DNA from: Novipirellula herctigrandis
GTDB lineage: Bacteria > Planctomycetota > Planctomycetia > Pirellulales > Pirellulaceae
NCBI GenBank assembly: GCA_007859835.1
Contig: SJPJ01000002.1
Location: 328,744-392,743, forward strand
Reading direction: 5' to 3'
Length of the DNA stretch: 64,000 nucleotides
The position numbers were made by a program, and so were the translations under genes. Shown here one piece after another: positions 53,972-62,791 of the stretch (positions are counted from its first letter, which is position 1; every line of letters begins with the position of its first letter). A model generated the notes under the pieces. The model was not told the origin of the DNA. It saw nothing but the letters and a program-made list of their open reading frames with translations, and did not search any database.

Positions 53972-54607
53972 TCATAGCTGAGCACAGGAATCGGTTTCCA
54001 GTTCCGCATGCCCTTCCGCGGGTGCAAGTCGGGCGAATCGCTGGGTCGTGTATGTCGAAACGCGTATACGGGGTGACCACCGATCGGGATCCAAACCCGC
54101 TTTGAGTCGCAAATGGCGAAAGAACTCGACCGGATCCTGCAAGGTCTCCCAAACATCAGGAAGAAAAGTCGCCGAGTGATCTCCTAGCCGCAAAACGACG
54201 CCGTCGACACCCGGTTGAATGTGTCCGATCACATCACCGAACGTGCGTGTGATTAAATGCTTCAAGGGGCTAAGCACCGTGATTTGAATCGTCAACCGGG
54301 GGAACTCTTCCTGACGCACCGCCGCGAAACGTCCATTATTGAACGCCGCTCGACAGGCATTGTGACTGACATCCGTGACCAACGGGTCCGATGCATCAAG
54401 CGATCCAATGCAACCACGCAGTTGTTCGTTGACGTGAAGCGTCACATAAGAAGACTGGACGTGCCGCAAATCCTCTGAATATGCACTCAAATCCGGTTCC
54501 ATGATCCGTCGAGTTTCGAGCCCAATTTCGATGCTATTGGCCGCAACATCCAGCAAAGTTTGCTGATCCAATTCGCTCAACTGACCTAGTTCCATTTTTT
54601 TTGGCAT
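53972..54607 (-). CDS. AMMECR1-domain protein (AmmeMemoRadiSam system A)
   Basis: Protein of 211 residues with the AMMECR1 signature LRGCIGSLDAS, followed by VSHNACRAAFNNGRFAAV and the PRLTIQITVLSPL strand. Members usually accompany a MEMO-domain protein and a radical SAM enzyme in the AmmeMemoRadiSam set; neither is seen here. The biochemical role is unknown. The gene stands alone upstream of the sensor kinase, separated by about 130 bases. Confidence 0.9.
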   Translation of the reverse strand: MPKKMELGQLSELDQQTLLDVAANSIEIGLETRRIMEPDLSAYSEDLRHVQSSYVTLHVNEQLRGCIGSLDASDPLVTDVSHNACRAAFNNGRFAAVRQEEFPRLTIQITVLSPLKHLITRTFGDVIGHIQPGVDGVVLRLGDHSATFLPDVWETLQDPVEFFRHLRLKAGLDPDRWSPRIRVSTYTTQRFARLAPAEGHAELETDSCAQL

Positions 54608-54926
54608 GATATTCCGATCGTCCTATTGATTGGCCCATTACTCGCTGAAAACGCACAGATGCGCCACCAACGCACACCGACGCACACCGAACATCCTATC
54701 GATTCGTACGTGTAAAGCGGATTCTGATCAGCCTACGATTATGGAAGGTGAAATGCAAATGCTATTCCCGCTAAATCACCCAACTGCAATTTAGGCAATT
54801 TGGGTCCCCTTTTTCGTTGCGGCCAGCGGTGCCGGTTGTTTTGATTATCGTCGAGAAACCGATTGTGAAGCATCGATAAAACCCGAGTGACTCGGCACAT
54901 TTTAGCCTTCGACAAATGTTTCACTT
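54608..54926. other. Divergent intergenic region
   Basis: About 320 bases between the AMMECR1 gene and a plus-strand gene. A short direct repeat (cgcacaccga twice) occurs at about 54670-54690. No further gene was recognised. Confidence 0.5.
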
Positions 54927-55646
54927 ATGAATTTAAACTCAATCGGTTGTCGATACGCCATTTTTCGCGTTGTGGCGTTTCACTCTATTGCGATGATGGT
55001 CGCGTGTGTTTTGCTCTCTAACCCTAAGGTGGCCTACGGGCAAAAGTCATCGCTGCGTGCCTTGATGGCGGCGCAAACACCAAATTCCGACGCCGAGAGG
55101 AAATCAGAACAGACCGATGTCGGCACCACAGACGAGCTGCTGGATCAGGCCCAAGCAGAAGAGAGCGAAACGACATCTCGAGATCGTCGACGTAGCGAAC
55201 ACTTGATGGCACTTCGCAAACCTGTCACCTCGATCACCGTCGCAACGCTTGATCCGGCAATGGAGACGCCAAAGAATCGGGCCGCAGAGCTCGAAACCGA
55301 AGCGTCAATTGTTATCCATTCCCTTGGGCTACCAGTTCCCGGTCCCGACCGCTACACGGTCGGTTTTTGTCATCAACCGCTGTATTTTGAGCAGAAGAAT
55401 CTCGAACGCTGCGGGCGCAGTTACGGATTCTTTCAAAACGCGGTTTCCATGACCGAATTCATTGGTCGAACCGAATTGTGGCCGTATCATTTGGCTGCCG
55501 AGCCGATGGGTCGTTGCGTGCCAACCGCGGGCGAGTGCTTCACCTGCGAGTCCTTTTCCACGCCTAAAAACCCTTTTCCGCTCGATCCGCACGGGGTGCT
55601 TTTGCAATCCGCCGCTATCGCCGGATTCGTGATGCTTCTGCAATAG
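54927..55646 (+). CDS. Conserved planctomycete secreted protein, function unknown
   Basis: Protein of 239 residues with a signal peptide (hydrophobic core around residues 12-35, cleavage near VAYGQ). A charged, disordered stretch follows. The C-terminal 110 residues hold conserved-looking aromatic and Cys-rich motifs: FCHQPLYFEQKNLERCG, YHLAAEPMGRCV and GECFTCESFSTP. These suggest a small disulfide-stabilised domain. The CHQPLYFEQKNLER pattern looks like a family motif I associate with Planctomycetes. It converges with the GYF gene, ten bases away. Confidence 0.75.
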   Translation: MNLNSIGCRYAIFRVVAFHSIAMMVACVLLSNPKVAYGQKSSLRALMAAQTPNSDAERKSEQTDVGTTDELLDQAQAEESETTSRDRRRSEHLMALRKPVTSITVATLDPAMETPKNRAAELETEASIVIHSLGLPVPGPDRYTVGFCHQPLYFEQKNLERCGRSYGFFQNAVSMTEFIGRTELWPYHLAAEPMGRCVPTAGECFTCESFSTPKNPFPLDPHGVLLQSAAIAGFVMLLQ

Positions 55647-55655
55647 GAGATTACT

Positions 55656-56531
55656 TTAGGGCCGATTCATCGCCCAGACGAGCAGAACAATCAAGGCGAT
55701 CGCAATCAGACTTAGCGCCGTAATTAACATAACGCCTTTGAAACTTTTTGCTCGCCGGCGACCACCAATGTTGTGATCACCATGCAGTGAGTCAGGTGCA
55801 ACTCCGAGCGTTTGCGGTGTCGACGCCGAAAACTCATCGCTCTCCTTCGCCTCTTCCGATTCCGGCAATCGGCTTTTCAACTGTGGCAGCACTTCGATCG
55901 CTTCTCGCCACTGAGCCCATCCGTCTCGCCACACCAACGCTGTTGCTGCGACACGCCCTTCACCAATCCACTGCTGAAACACATCCTCGCTGGCCGGCCC
56001 ATACTGGCCACCGCTCGGAGGCCGTACATACCAAGTTGACGAACCATCAAAAATCGCAGCAGGGAAACAATCGCCGTTGTCCGAGTCACTTTTTTGTGAG
56101 ACATCACCTACAACCGCGGCTGGAATCGTCGCGGCACCTTGCGTTTCCCCTCGCCCGCTTTCATTGGGAACGGAGATGGCTTCCGTGAGCGGCTTGCGGA
56201 TCGGTGATTCGACCGGCGTTTCGACTGACGCTTTGGCTGGTGATTCGACCGGTGATTCGACCGGTGATTCGACCGGTGATTCCACAGGCGATTCCGCAGG
56301 CGATTCCACAGGCGATTCGACTGGCGTTTTGGCTGGTGATTGAACCGGCACGCTCTGGCTGGCAATCCTCTCGACGGCAGGCGCCTGCTCTACCGGAAGC
56401 GACTGTTCACAGTCTTCCTCAGGAATTCGAAAACGCGACGAGCAAGCAGGACAAACGCCACGCTTGCCAGCCAATTCGTTCTTGATATTCAGTTTCTTGC
56501 CACATTCGTGACAGGCGAACCGAATGCCCAT
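55656..56531 (-). CDS. Zinc-ribbon/GYF_2 membrane protein with ESPV repeats
   Basis: Protein of 291 residues. The N-terminus is a zinc ribbon (CHECGKKL and CPACSSRF, two CxxC pairs). A linker of VESP/AESP tetrapeptide repeats occupies about residues 60-110. A GYF_2 domain follows (WYVRPPSGGQYGPAS, DVFQQWIGEGRV, LVWRDGWAQWREA), which binds proline-rich peptides. A single membrane helix (VMLITALSLIAIALIVLLVW) is at the very C-terminus, so the rest is likely cytoplasmic. The proline-rich repeat might itself be a ligand for GYF domains. Confidence 0.85.
   Translation of the reverse strand: MGIRFACHECGKKLNIKNELAGKRGVCPACSSRFRIPEEDCEQSLPVEQAPAVERIASQSVPVQSPAKTPVESPVESPAESPVESPVESPVESPVESPAKASVETPVESPIRKPLTEAISVPNESGRGETQGAATIPAAVVGDVSQKSDSDNGDCFPAAIFDGSSTWYVRPPSGGQYGPASEDVFQQWIGEGRVAATALVWRDGWAQWREAIEVLPQLKSRLPESEEAKESDEFSASTPQTLGVAPDSLHGDHNIGGRRRAKSFKGVMLITALSLIAIALIVLLVWAMNRP
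56206..56350 (-). repeat. 12-bp tandem repeat (ESPV/ESPA) in the GYF gene
   Basis: Around a dozen 12-bp units (gattcgaccggt, gattccacaggc and variants) encode ESPV, ESPA or ETPV tetrapeptides. Two sequence subtypes are grouped, as expected from successive local duplications. Confidence 0.9.
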
Positions 56532-56909
56532 AGGATGCAGTGCCTTATACGCGGGAAAAGTCGATCGAAAAGGAACGGATGCGTCTTATCATAGTCAACT
56601 TTCCCACGGCGTACCGGGGGACTGGCAAGATTCACTCAACCGGCATTGGGCCCCTCAACCGGCATTGGGCCACTTCGAGCCTTCACCCGCCACCCCCCAA
56701 CCGAAATGGAATCCTACCAAACAGGGTGAACCCAATCCTGAATTGGATGTTCGGACGTGGAGACGGCTGCGATCATATTGTCGATTGCGATTTCAATCGG
56801 ACTAAAAGCTGATGATTACTACTCAGCCGGTTTGTGGTAAATTGGGCAATCGCTAGGACGTTGATCAGCATCGATGCCGAATCGTATTCATTAATCTTCG
56901 AGGCCGAAC
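56532..56909. other. Divergent intergenic region with duplicated 18-mer
   Basis: About 380 bases between the GYF gene and the LOG-family gene. An exact 18-base direct duplication (ctcaaccggcattgggcc) starts at 56635 and 56654. The LOG gene has a GAGG ribosome site 6 bases before its ATG. No other gene was recognised. Confidence 0.6.
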
Positions 56910-58085
56910 ATGAAAGAAATATCGGATGTCTCGAATTTCGAGTCGTGGGCCAAGAAGTCACCGAAGCGAAAACCTGCGGCGATTCAAGATCTCGATTTGC
57001 GGCCCTATGCCAAACTAATCAAGAACAAGGAATTCCCGAATTCCATCTTTCTGTCGTGCGACATGGATGCCTCCGTTGCCGGGCACATCGTGCAAACCGG
57101 TGGCGTCGTGATTCCCGACCTGAAGGGCTTCAAGTTTCAGGTGCACCGAAAGTCGCTGTATTGCGTCGCAGAGCTATTTCACGGGTTCAATATGGACGAT
57201 CCCAAAGGCTACGAAGCGACTTATGACTTCAAGGTTTACAAGCAATATTGCTGCCAAGGCAAATCACCAAAGACGATCAACACCAGCCTTGCTCGACGAC
57301 TCCACGATCATTCAATCACCGATGCGCTCGAAGAAGAGTTGAAGGGAAAAAAGGTCGTCGCTGTGATGGGGGGACATGGCATGGAGCGACAAGATCCGTT
57401 TTATACCAAGGTTGCGAAAGTCTCTCGTTTATTGACACGGGCCGGATTTCTAATGGTCAGTGGTGGCGGACCAGGTGCGATGGAGGCGACGCATCTTGGT
57501 GCTTACTTTGCATCACGGGAAGAGAACGAACTTGATGTCGCAATCGAGATCATCAAGCAGCGACCTGCCGATGGAAAACCTGGGCAAGAATACGAAGATC
57601 AAGATTGGCTTCATCGTGCATGGCGAGTAATGGAAACATTTCCGATTCCAGATGGTACCGAACAGGATTGTAAGAGCATTGGGGTTCCGACTTGGCTTTA
57701 CGGCCATGAACCACCAGCACCATTTGCGACCCATATCGCCAAGTATTTCGCAAACAGTGTGCGTGAAGATGGCCTTCTAGCTATCGCCAATCACGGTGTC
57801 ATCTTTGCTCCTGGTAGCGCAGGAACAACTCAAGAAATCTTCCAAGACGCAACCCAGAACCATTACGCCAACCAAGGCGTCATTTCGCCGATGATTCTGT
57901 TCGGTGAGAAACATTGGACGGAAACCCGGCCTGTCTGGCCACTGCTTGTCAATGTAGCGAAGGGAAAAGCGTATGGCGAATTGATTGCACTCACCGACTT
58001 GGAAGACGAGATTGTCCGCAGGATCAAAATGTTTGCCCCTGAAATCTATACAAAAAAAGAACAGCCGAGATTTAAGTGTAAATGA
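56910..58085 (+). CDS. LOG-family Rossmann-fold nucleotide-binding protein
   Basis: Protein of 391 residues. A 130-residue N-terminal region precedes a LOG/lysine-decarboxylase-like Rossmann domain with KKVVAVMGGHGMERQD, VSGGGPGAMEATHLG and a variant of the PGGxGTxxE motif (APGSAGTTQEIFQD). LOG proteins cleave the N-glycosidic bond of nucleoside monophosphates (cytokinin activation, or PpnN in bacteria). The Gly-Gly of the motif is Gly-Ser-Ala here, so activity is uncertain. It overlaps the glycosylase gene by ATGA, hinting at a shared role in dealing with modified nucleotides or bases. Confidence 0.83.
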   Translation: MKEISDVSNFESWAKKSPKRKPAAIQDLDLRPYAKLIKNKEFPNSIFLSCDMDASVAGHIVQTGGVVIPDLKGFKFQVHRKSLYCVAELFHGFNMDDPKGYEATYDFKVYKQYCCQGKSPKTINTSLARRLHDHSITDALEEELKGKKVVAVMGGHGMERQDPFYTKVAKVSRLLTRAGFLMVSGGGPGAMEATHLGAYFASREENELDVAIEIIKQRPADGKPGQEYEDQDWLHRAWRVMETFPIPDGTEQDCKSIGVPTWLYGHEPPAPFATHIAKYFANSVREDGLLAIANHGVIFAPGSAGTTQEIFQDATQNHYANQGVISPMILFGEKHWTETRPVWPLLVNVAKGKAYGELIALTDLEDEIVRRIKMFAPEIYTKKEQPRFKCK

Positions 58086-58723
58086 TCCCAAGCGATAATA
58101 ATCGACAAGCCATTGCCTACTTGATGGCAGCAGATCCAATCATGAAAGACATCATCAACACGGTGGGTCCCTTTACACTGCGGCCGAATCGAGATCGTTT
58201 TGGAATGCTGGTCCGTTCGATAATTTCTCAACAAATCTCCACGGGCGCGGCACGATCGATTCGATTACGACTAGAAGAACTCGTAGGGAAAGATGGCCTG
58301 ACCTCCGAAAACCTTGCCCGACATTCCGTCGACGAACTGCGTGTTGCGGGAGTATCGCCCCAAAAAGCAAAGTACTTGCTCGACCTAGCGGAAAAAGTAA
58401 GGAACGCAGACATCAGACTTCAACACATTGGTCGGTACTCTGATGAAAAAGTGATCGAGCAGTTGACCACGGTTAAAGGGATCGGAAAATGGACGGCTCA
58501 AATGTTTCTGATTTTTTCGCTGGGCCGCTTAAATGTGTTTCCACATGATGACCTCGGAGTACGAACAGCGATCCGCAACTGCTATGGTCTCGATGAATTA
58601 CCCGACCAACAGACAAGCCACGCGATCGCCACGAAATGGCGACCTTATGCCTCGGTTGCAAGTTGGTACTGCTGGCGATCGCAAGAGCACAACAAATACA
58701 AAACGGCAACAGCAAGCCGTTAA
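58082..58723 (+). CDS. AlkA-type DNA-3-methyladenine glycosylase
   Basis: Helix-hairpin-helix DNA glycosylase of 213 residues. ISQQISTGAARSIRLRL is the substrate-pocket helix; LTTVKGIGKWTAQMFLIF is the HhH motif; the catalytic Asp follows in NVFPHDDLGV. It lacks the N-terminal beta domain of E. coli AlkA, as many bacterial AlkA2-like enzymes do. It removes alkylated bases. The ATG overlaps the LOG gene stop. Confidence 0.92.
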   Translation: MIPSDNNRQAIAYLMAADPIMKDIINTVGPFTLRPNRDRFGMLVRSIISQQISTGAARSIRLRLEELVGKDGLTSENLARHSVDELRVAGVSPQKAKYLLDLAEKVRNADIRLQHIGRYSDEKVIEQLTTVKGIGKWTAQMFLIFSLGRLNVFPHDDLGVRTAIRNCYGLDELPDQQTSHAIATKWRPYASVASWYCWRSQEHNKYKTATASR

Positions 58724-58856
58724 CCGTCCAAACACTTCCAATGCTGGTATATACTTGATCTAGTTGATGCACAAAATCGCTGTAGCACTTCACCCACATA
58801 CAACATGAATTTGCATGGCGAAGTGAGGATGCAGACAAACTCAAGGAGAAGCGATA

Positions 58857-59468
58857 ATGGGGTTGTTCGATTTCCTTTTTGGCAACAGGAAACCCACAAA
58901 CGTCCAAGTCTTGCTTGACCAAATTTGGATGACGACGGATGCCAAGTTTACTGGACTGATCAAAGAAGCAGAGGAACGCGCGAAATCCGAATCGGTCGCG
59001 ATTCTGCTTGTTGCCCATTTTCCCGATGTGCTAGAACGACTCCACTTGCTCGCTAATGAGTGGACATCGGATGTGCCGTTGATTGCGGTGCTTGCAAGTA
59101 ATCTAAACACCGATCTTGCTGCCAGCTTGAATGTAGACGAGACGGCAGTCATCGACATTATCGTCGGCGAACGACACCCATTGCCATCGGTTGATGAAAA
59201 TCTCGTAACGTTCGCCAATGAGTTACCGTGCCGATGTCGGTTTTCACACCATGTCTCACTGGAAGACCCAGTCATAAACATTTTTGGGGGTGAAAGCATC
59301 AAGAATATGCTCGGCTCACTTGGGATGTCCGAGCACGAAGCCATCGAGAGCAAAATGATATCCCGTCGCATCAGAATGGCACAACAGAAAATCGAAGGAA
59401 AGACATCCAAGCGTCTTGATGCCGAAACCGCCGCCGAATGGCTCGAGAAGAATTGCCCAGAACTGTGA
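58857..59468 (+). CDS. Small protein derived from SecA nucleotide-binding domain 2
   Basis: Protein of 203 residues with a strong AAGGAG site 8 bases before its ATG. From about residue 20 it follows the SecA NBD2 order: DQIWMTTDAKFTGLIKEAEE (compare the DLVYMTEAEK start of NBD2), SVAILLVAHFPDVLERLHLL, VPLIAVLASN, IIVGERH, then SLEDPVINIFGGESIKNMLG, LGMSEHEAIESKMISRRI and AQQKIEG, which match the end of the SecA motor. The GRSGRQGD motif needed for ATP hydrolysis is lost (VTFANELPCRCRF in its place), and NBD1, the crosslinking domain and the C-terminal arms are absent. It cannot be a translocase; a regulatory or SecA-binding role is inferred. No secA lies in the window. Confidence 0.8.
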   Translation: MGLFDFLFGNRKPTNVQVLLDQIWMTTDAKFTGLIKEAEERAKSESVAILLVAHFPDVLERLHLLANEWTSDVPLIAVLASNLNTDLAASLNVDETAVIDIIVGERHPLPSVDENLVTFANELPCRCRFSHHVSLEDPVINIFGGESIKNMLGSLGMSEHEAIESKMISRRIRMAQQKIEGKTSKRLDAETAAEWLEKNCPEL

Positions 59469-59677
59469 AACAGTTAACTCAAGCCAATCTTTTTGCAGAT
59501 TCCGTTCCATCAACGGACAACTCGCCGATATTTGTATAGTTGTTTTCCAACTCTATCAACTTCAGTCGCATAATCACTATCCGTTTGGAATGATGTCTAT
59601 TTGCAATTCCTCGCTCGAAGACGGACAATGGAAGTAGAGCGAAAACACCAAGGAAATGTCTCCGGTGATCGAAATCG

Positions 59678-60172
59678 ATGAACAGCACCTACAAACACAC
59701 CCAACAGTCACCTTTGTGTTTGCTACTCTACACGCTTGGCATCGTCTTCATGGTTCTCAGTTGGACGTTACGGAACGAACCGGTGATTGAGTGGATTTTC
59801 CCCTGCGTTGCAGCGTTGATTTTGCTCTTCGCAGCATCGTTTCATCATTTGACGGTCGAAGACGAGGGCGACGCGTTGTCGGTACGCTTTGGCCCTTTGC
59901 CGCTGTTTCATCGAACCATTCGGTATGCAGATATCGAAAGCGCCGAACCCGGTCGAACCACCATTCTTGACGGTTGGGGTATCCACATGAGCCTAAGTGG
60001 AGGTTGGGTTTGGAATCTCTGGGGGCGAGATTGTGTGGTGTTAAAATTGCGAAAAAGCTCGTTGCGTGTGGGGACGGACGATGTCACCAACCTAGCGAAT
60101 TTCCTCACAACTCGACTGCAAAGCATCCATCGAAATCAACACTCCATCAAAAGCAACCATGAAAAACGTTGA
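59678..60172 (+). CDS. Two-helix membrane protein with PH-like domain
   Basis: Protein of 164 residues: two membrane helices (about residues 13-30 and 38-54), then a soluble domain whose strands (ALSVRFGPLPLF, RTIRYADIESAEPG, CVVLKLRKSSLRVGTDD) have the pattern of bacterial PH (YdbT-like) domains and end in a helix. The function is unknown. Its last 14 bases overlap the next gene. Confidence 0.72.
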   Translation: MNSTYKHTQQSPLCLLLYTLGIVFMVLSWTLRNEPVIEWIFPCVAALILLFAASFHHLTVEDEGDALSVRFGPLPLFHRTIRYADIESAEPGRTTILDGWGIHMSLSGGWVWNLWGRDCVVLKLRKSSLRVGTDDVTNLANFLTTRLQSIHRNQHSIKSNHEKR

Positions 60173-61046
60173 TCAACGCCTAGGACGCCGAGCGGTAATC
60201 CAAAACGGAACGCTTCTTTTGACCACCGCGACGTTTGCCCCTTCCATACTAATCGCCAATGAAACCCAATCGTCATTGAAGGTGGGGCTCATCACCGATT
60301 TGCATTACGCTGACAAGCCACCAGCAGGAACTCGCTACTATCGCGAAACGATTGGAAAGCTCGACGAAGCAGTGTCACAATTCGAACAGAACCCTCCATC
60401 CTTTATGGTCGAGCTAGGTGACCTGATTGACGCCGCCGATTCGGTTGAGACGGAGCAGCGGTATCTAAGGACGATTGATCAAAAATTTTCCGCGATCTGC
60501 AATGATCGTCACTATGTGCTGGGGAATCACTGCGTTGACACGCTCAAAAAGGAAGAGTTCCTTGGTGCTGTTGGACAGCAAAATTCGTACTACTCGTTTG
60601 ACCGAGGCGGCTTTCACTTTGTCGTACTCGACTCCTGTTTTCGAAGCGATGGAAAACCGTATGGACGCAACAATTCGGTGTGGACCGATGCGAATGTCCC
60701 AGCGGCGGAATTGGAATGGTTGAAAGCCGACCTAAAATCAACCAATCATCGAGTGATTGTTTTTGCACACCAACGGCTTGATGTCAGCAGCAACCACGGA
60801 GTCAGAAATGCTGTGGCCGTTCGCCGAATTTTCGAGGGTTCCCAGAAAGTATCGGCGGTTTTCCAAGGGCACAGCCACCAAAACGACCTCAAAGACATCG
60901 GCGGGATTCACTATTGCACAATGGTCGCGATGGTCGAAGGTTCAGGACCCGATAACAATGGTTACTCGACCATAAATCTTGAAGCTAACGGAACGATTTC
61001 GGTTGAAGGATTTCGTAAACAAGCGAATTACCGCTGGGATTCATGA
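60159..61046 (+). CDS. Tat-exported calcineurin-like metallophosphoesterase
   Basis: Protein of 295 residues with a twin-arginine leader (LGRRAVIQNGTLLLTTATF). The five phosphoesterase metal motifs are seen: ITDLHYAD, VELGDLIDA, VLGNHC, VFAHQ and FQGHSHQND. It likely hydrolyses a phosphodiester or monoester outside the cytoplasm, using two metals loaded before export. It overlaps the PH-like gene, so the pair is co-translated. Confidence 0.9.
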   Translation: MKNVDQRLGRRAVIQNGTLLLTTATFAPSILIANETQSSLKVGLITDLHYADKPPAGTRYYRETIGKLDEAVSQFEQNPPSFMVELGDLIDAADSVETEQRYLRTIDQKFSAICNDRHYVLGNHCVDTLKKEEFLGAVGQQNSYYSFDRGGFHFVVLDSCFRSDGKPYGRNNSVWTDANVPAAELEWLKADLKSTNHRVIVFAHQRLDVSSNHGVRNAVAVRRIFEGSQKVSAVFQGHSHQNDLKDIGGIHYCTMVAMVEGSGPDNNGYSTINLEANGTISVEGFRKQANYRWDS

Positions 61047-61105
61047 CACCAAATCCTCCGATCATTCCAGTCATAATCATCAAAACCAATCGGAGTTGAC
61101 TTGGC

Positions 61106-61561
61106 ATGGCGGATCCGAACGGCGAATATCTTTTTGTCAATCTGAGTGCATCGCAGACGCGGCGACGCCTCAAAGGATTCGGCCACGGTGTTCGCAAGAT
61201 TCAAAGTGCAGGGAAGAACCGAGCGATCATTATCCACACAGCTACGGGCGAGCATTTCAACGAATTAGAAAACCAATTTGGTGATGTCGGTTTCTCAACA
61301 GACGAAAAAGTTATCGGCGAGTCGGTTGAAAACGTCCGGAACATCGGAACCGAAAGTGCGGCGTGGTTGCGTGACGTTGGCATCAAGACCAGAGCTGAAC
61401 TTGAAAACGCGGGCCCTATTTTGGCATATCAATTAGTGAAGCAACAACATCCATCGGCAAGCCTGAAACTGCTGTGGGCAATTGCCGCTGGCATACAAAA
61501 TCGAGACTGGAGAGAGTTGACGAACGACGACCGACAGCGACTGCTCAAAGACCTTCCGTAG
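61106..61561 (+). CDS. TfoX C-terminal-domain protein
   Basis: Protein of 151 residues. Residues about 70-150 match the TfoX/Sxy C-terminal domain: NVRNIGTESAAWLRDVGIKT, ELENAGPILAYQLVKQQ, SLKLLWAIAAGIQNRDWREL. The first 65 residues are not the TfoX N-terminal domain but an unrecognised alpha/beta piece (YLFVNLSASQTRRRLKGFGH). TfoX regulates competence in Gammaproteobacteria, but isolated C-terminal domains are widespread and may bind DNA through their helix-hairpin-helix-like fold. Confidence 0.82.
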   Translation: MADPNGEYLFVNLSASQTRRRLKGFGHGVRKIQSAGKNRAIIIHTATGEHFNELENQFGDVGFSTDEKVIGESVENVRNIGTESAAWLRDVGIKTRAELENAGPILAYQLVKQQHPSASLKLLWAIAAGIQNRDWRELTNDDRQRLLKDLP

Positions 61562-61738
61562 ACCCTTTCCCCGAACACCTGCGACTCCATCCTTGCACAT
61601 GAAAATGCAAGGCCACTTTCGGACGCATTCCCGTCCTACCGGCCATCTCAACGGAATCGGCCACGGGGTATCCGCTTCTACATATTGCTCACTTCGATCA
61701 ATCATCCACTCGGCGATGTTGGCATGCCGTACGTGAAA

Positions 61739-62554
61739 CTAATCGTGCTGGATTTGCACCGTCATCATGTATTGCGAAGGAGTCATGAAGGTGCATCCCT
61801 TGGACTTGAGGTAGTCGATAATCTTTACGAAACCTTGCCATCGCTCATCATCCCAACTCGCTGGATGTCCTTGGAGCGCCAAACACTTCTTGTCGTGCCC
61901 TACCTTCTCATAGGCAGTCTTGAATTTTTCGAAATCCGAAACGTGCGTCGGATTTTCAAGCGTGAAATGCCTTGAAAACACAACCTTGGAGGAATGATTT
62001 GGCCCATAGAACCACATCTTGATCTCAGGTATTTCGTCCAGCGCTTTAACAGTGCCCTCGTTCGTGCCACTCCAATGAGGACCAAAAACTTTTAGTTCGA
62101 TGCCAAGCTTTTCTTTAGCAAGCGTCTGAGTCCTAACCAGACTGACCTTCTGCTCATCATACGCCCCCTCAAACTCACCGGCCTTGTCCGTGGACTTGCG
62201 ATTCCGGTAGCCATGATTCCAGAACTCAATCTGGCCACCGTTGTGCAAATCCTTGATCCAGTTGAAGTAGGACTCGTTGTCTTCCTCCAAAGAATATCCA
62301 ATGATCCCATACGACGCTTTGATGTTGGACTCTTTTAGAAAATCCGTGATCCGCTGCCACCTAGGAGACACCGGTAGCGCGTTGGATGACGACGCCGCAA
62401 CTACGTCGTCCAATTTCAGCACAATGACCTGGGCAGCGCCATCCGCTACTTCATTACCATTTGCAATCCCCCCGAAAAATGCGATGGCAAAGACTACAAC
62501 CGATACGTTTAATAGAAGAATACGTTTCGCGGTGCTATTGATGGTGTTCTTCAC
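61739..62554 (-). CDS. Secreted polysaccharide-deacetylase-like protein
   Basis: Protein of 271 residues starting with GTG (GAGAG upstream) and a signal peptide ending near IANGN. It has a NodB-like pattern: VIVLKLDDVV (the Asp pair), a catalytic-barrel strand ASYGIIGYSL, EFWNHGYRNR (metal His), and LQGHPASWDDERW near the end. The layout fits DUF2334-like or general carbohydrate esterase 4 relatives. It probably removes acetyl groups from a cell-wall or environmental polysaccharide. Confidence 0.8.
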   Translation of the reverse strand: MKNTINSTAKRILLLNVSVVVFAIAFFGGIANGNEVADGAAQVIVLKLDDVVAASSSNALPVSPRWQRITDFLKESNIKASYGIIGYSLEEDNESYFNWIKDLHNGGQIEFWNHGYRNRKSTDKAGEFEGAYDEQKVSLVRTQTLAKEKLGIELKVFGPHWSGTNEGTVKALDEIPEIKMWFYGPNHSSKVVFSRHFTLENPTHVSDFEKFKTAYEKVGHDKKCLALQGHPASWDDERWQGFVKIIDYLKSKGCTFMTPSQYMMTVQIQHD

Positions 62555-62791
62555 TGTGTTCTCTCAGTACGGTTTTGAATGAATCGATGTTAGCTCTCTA
62601 GAATATAGTCACTCGTCTCGTGGCGCACCCACCACCGCGATCGCTTCTCTCTCGCTATCACAAACACGATTGGAATCATGGTAATTCGTTGAATTGATAC
62701 GCATCCATTTTGCGGCACCAAATTCTTTCGGCCGATTTTTTTCTGGTAAGCTAGGCAACACAAATTCCCTCTCTAGATGGAGATCGTGTCG

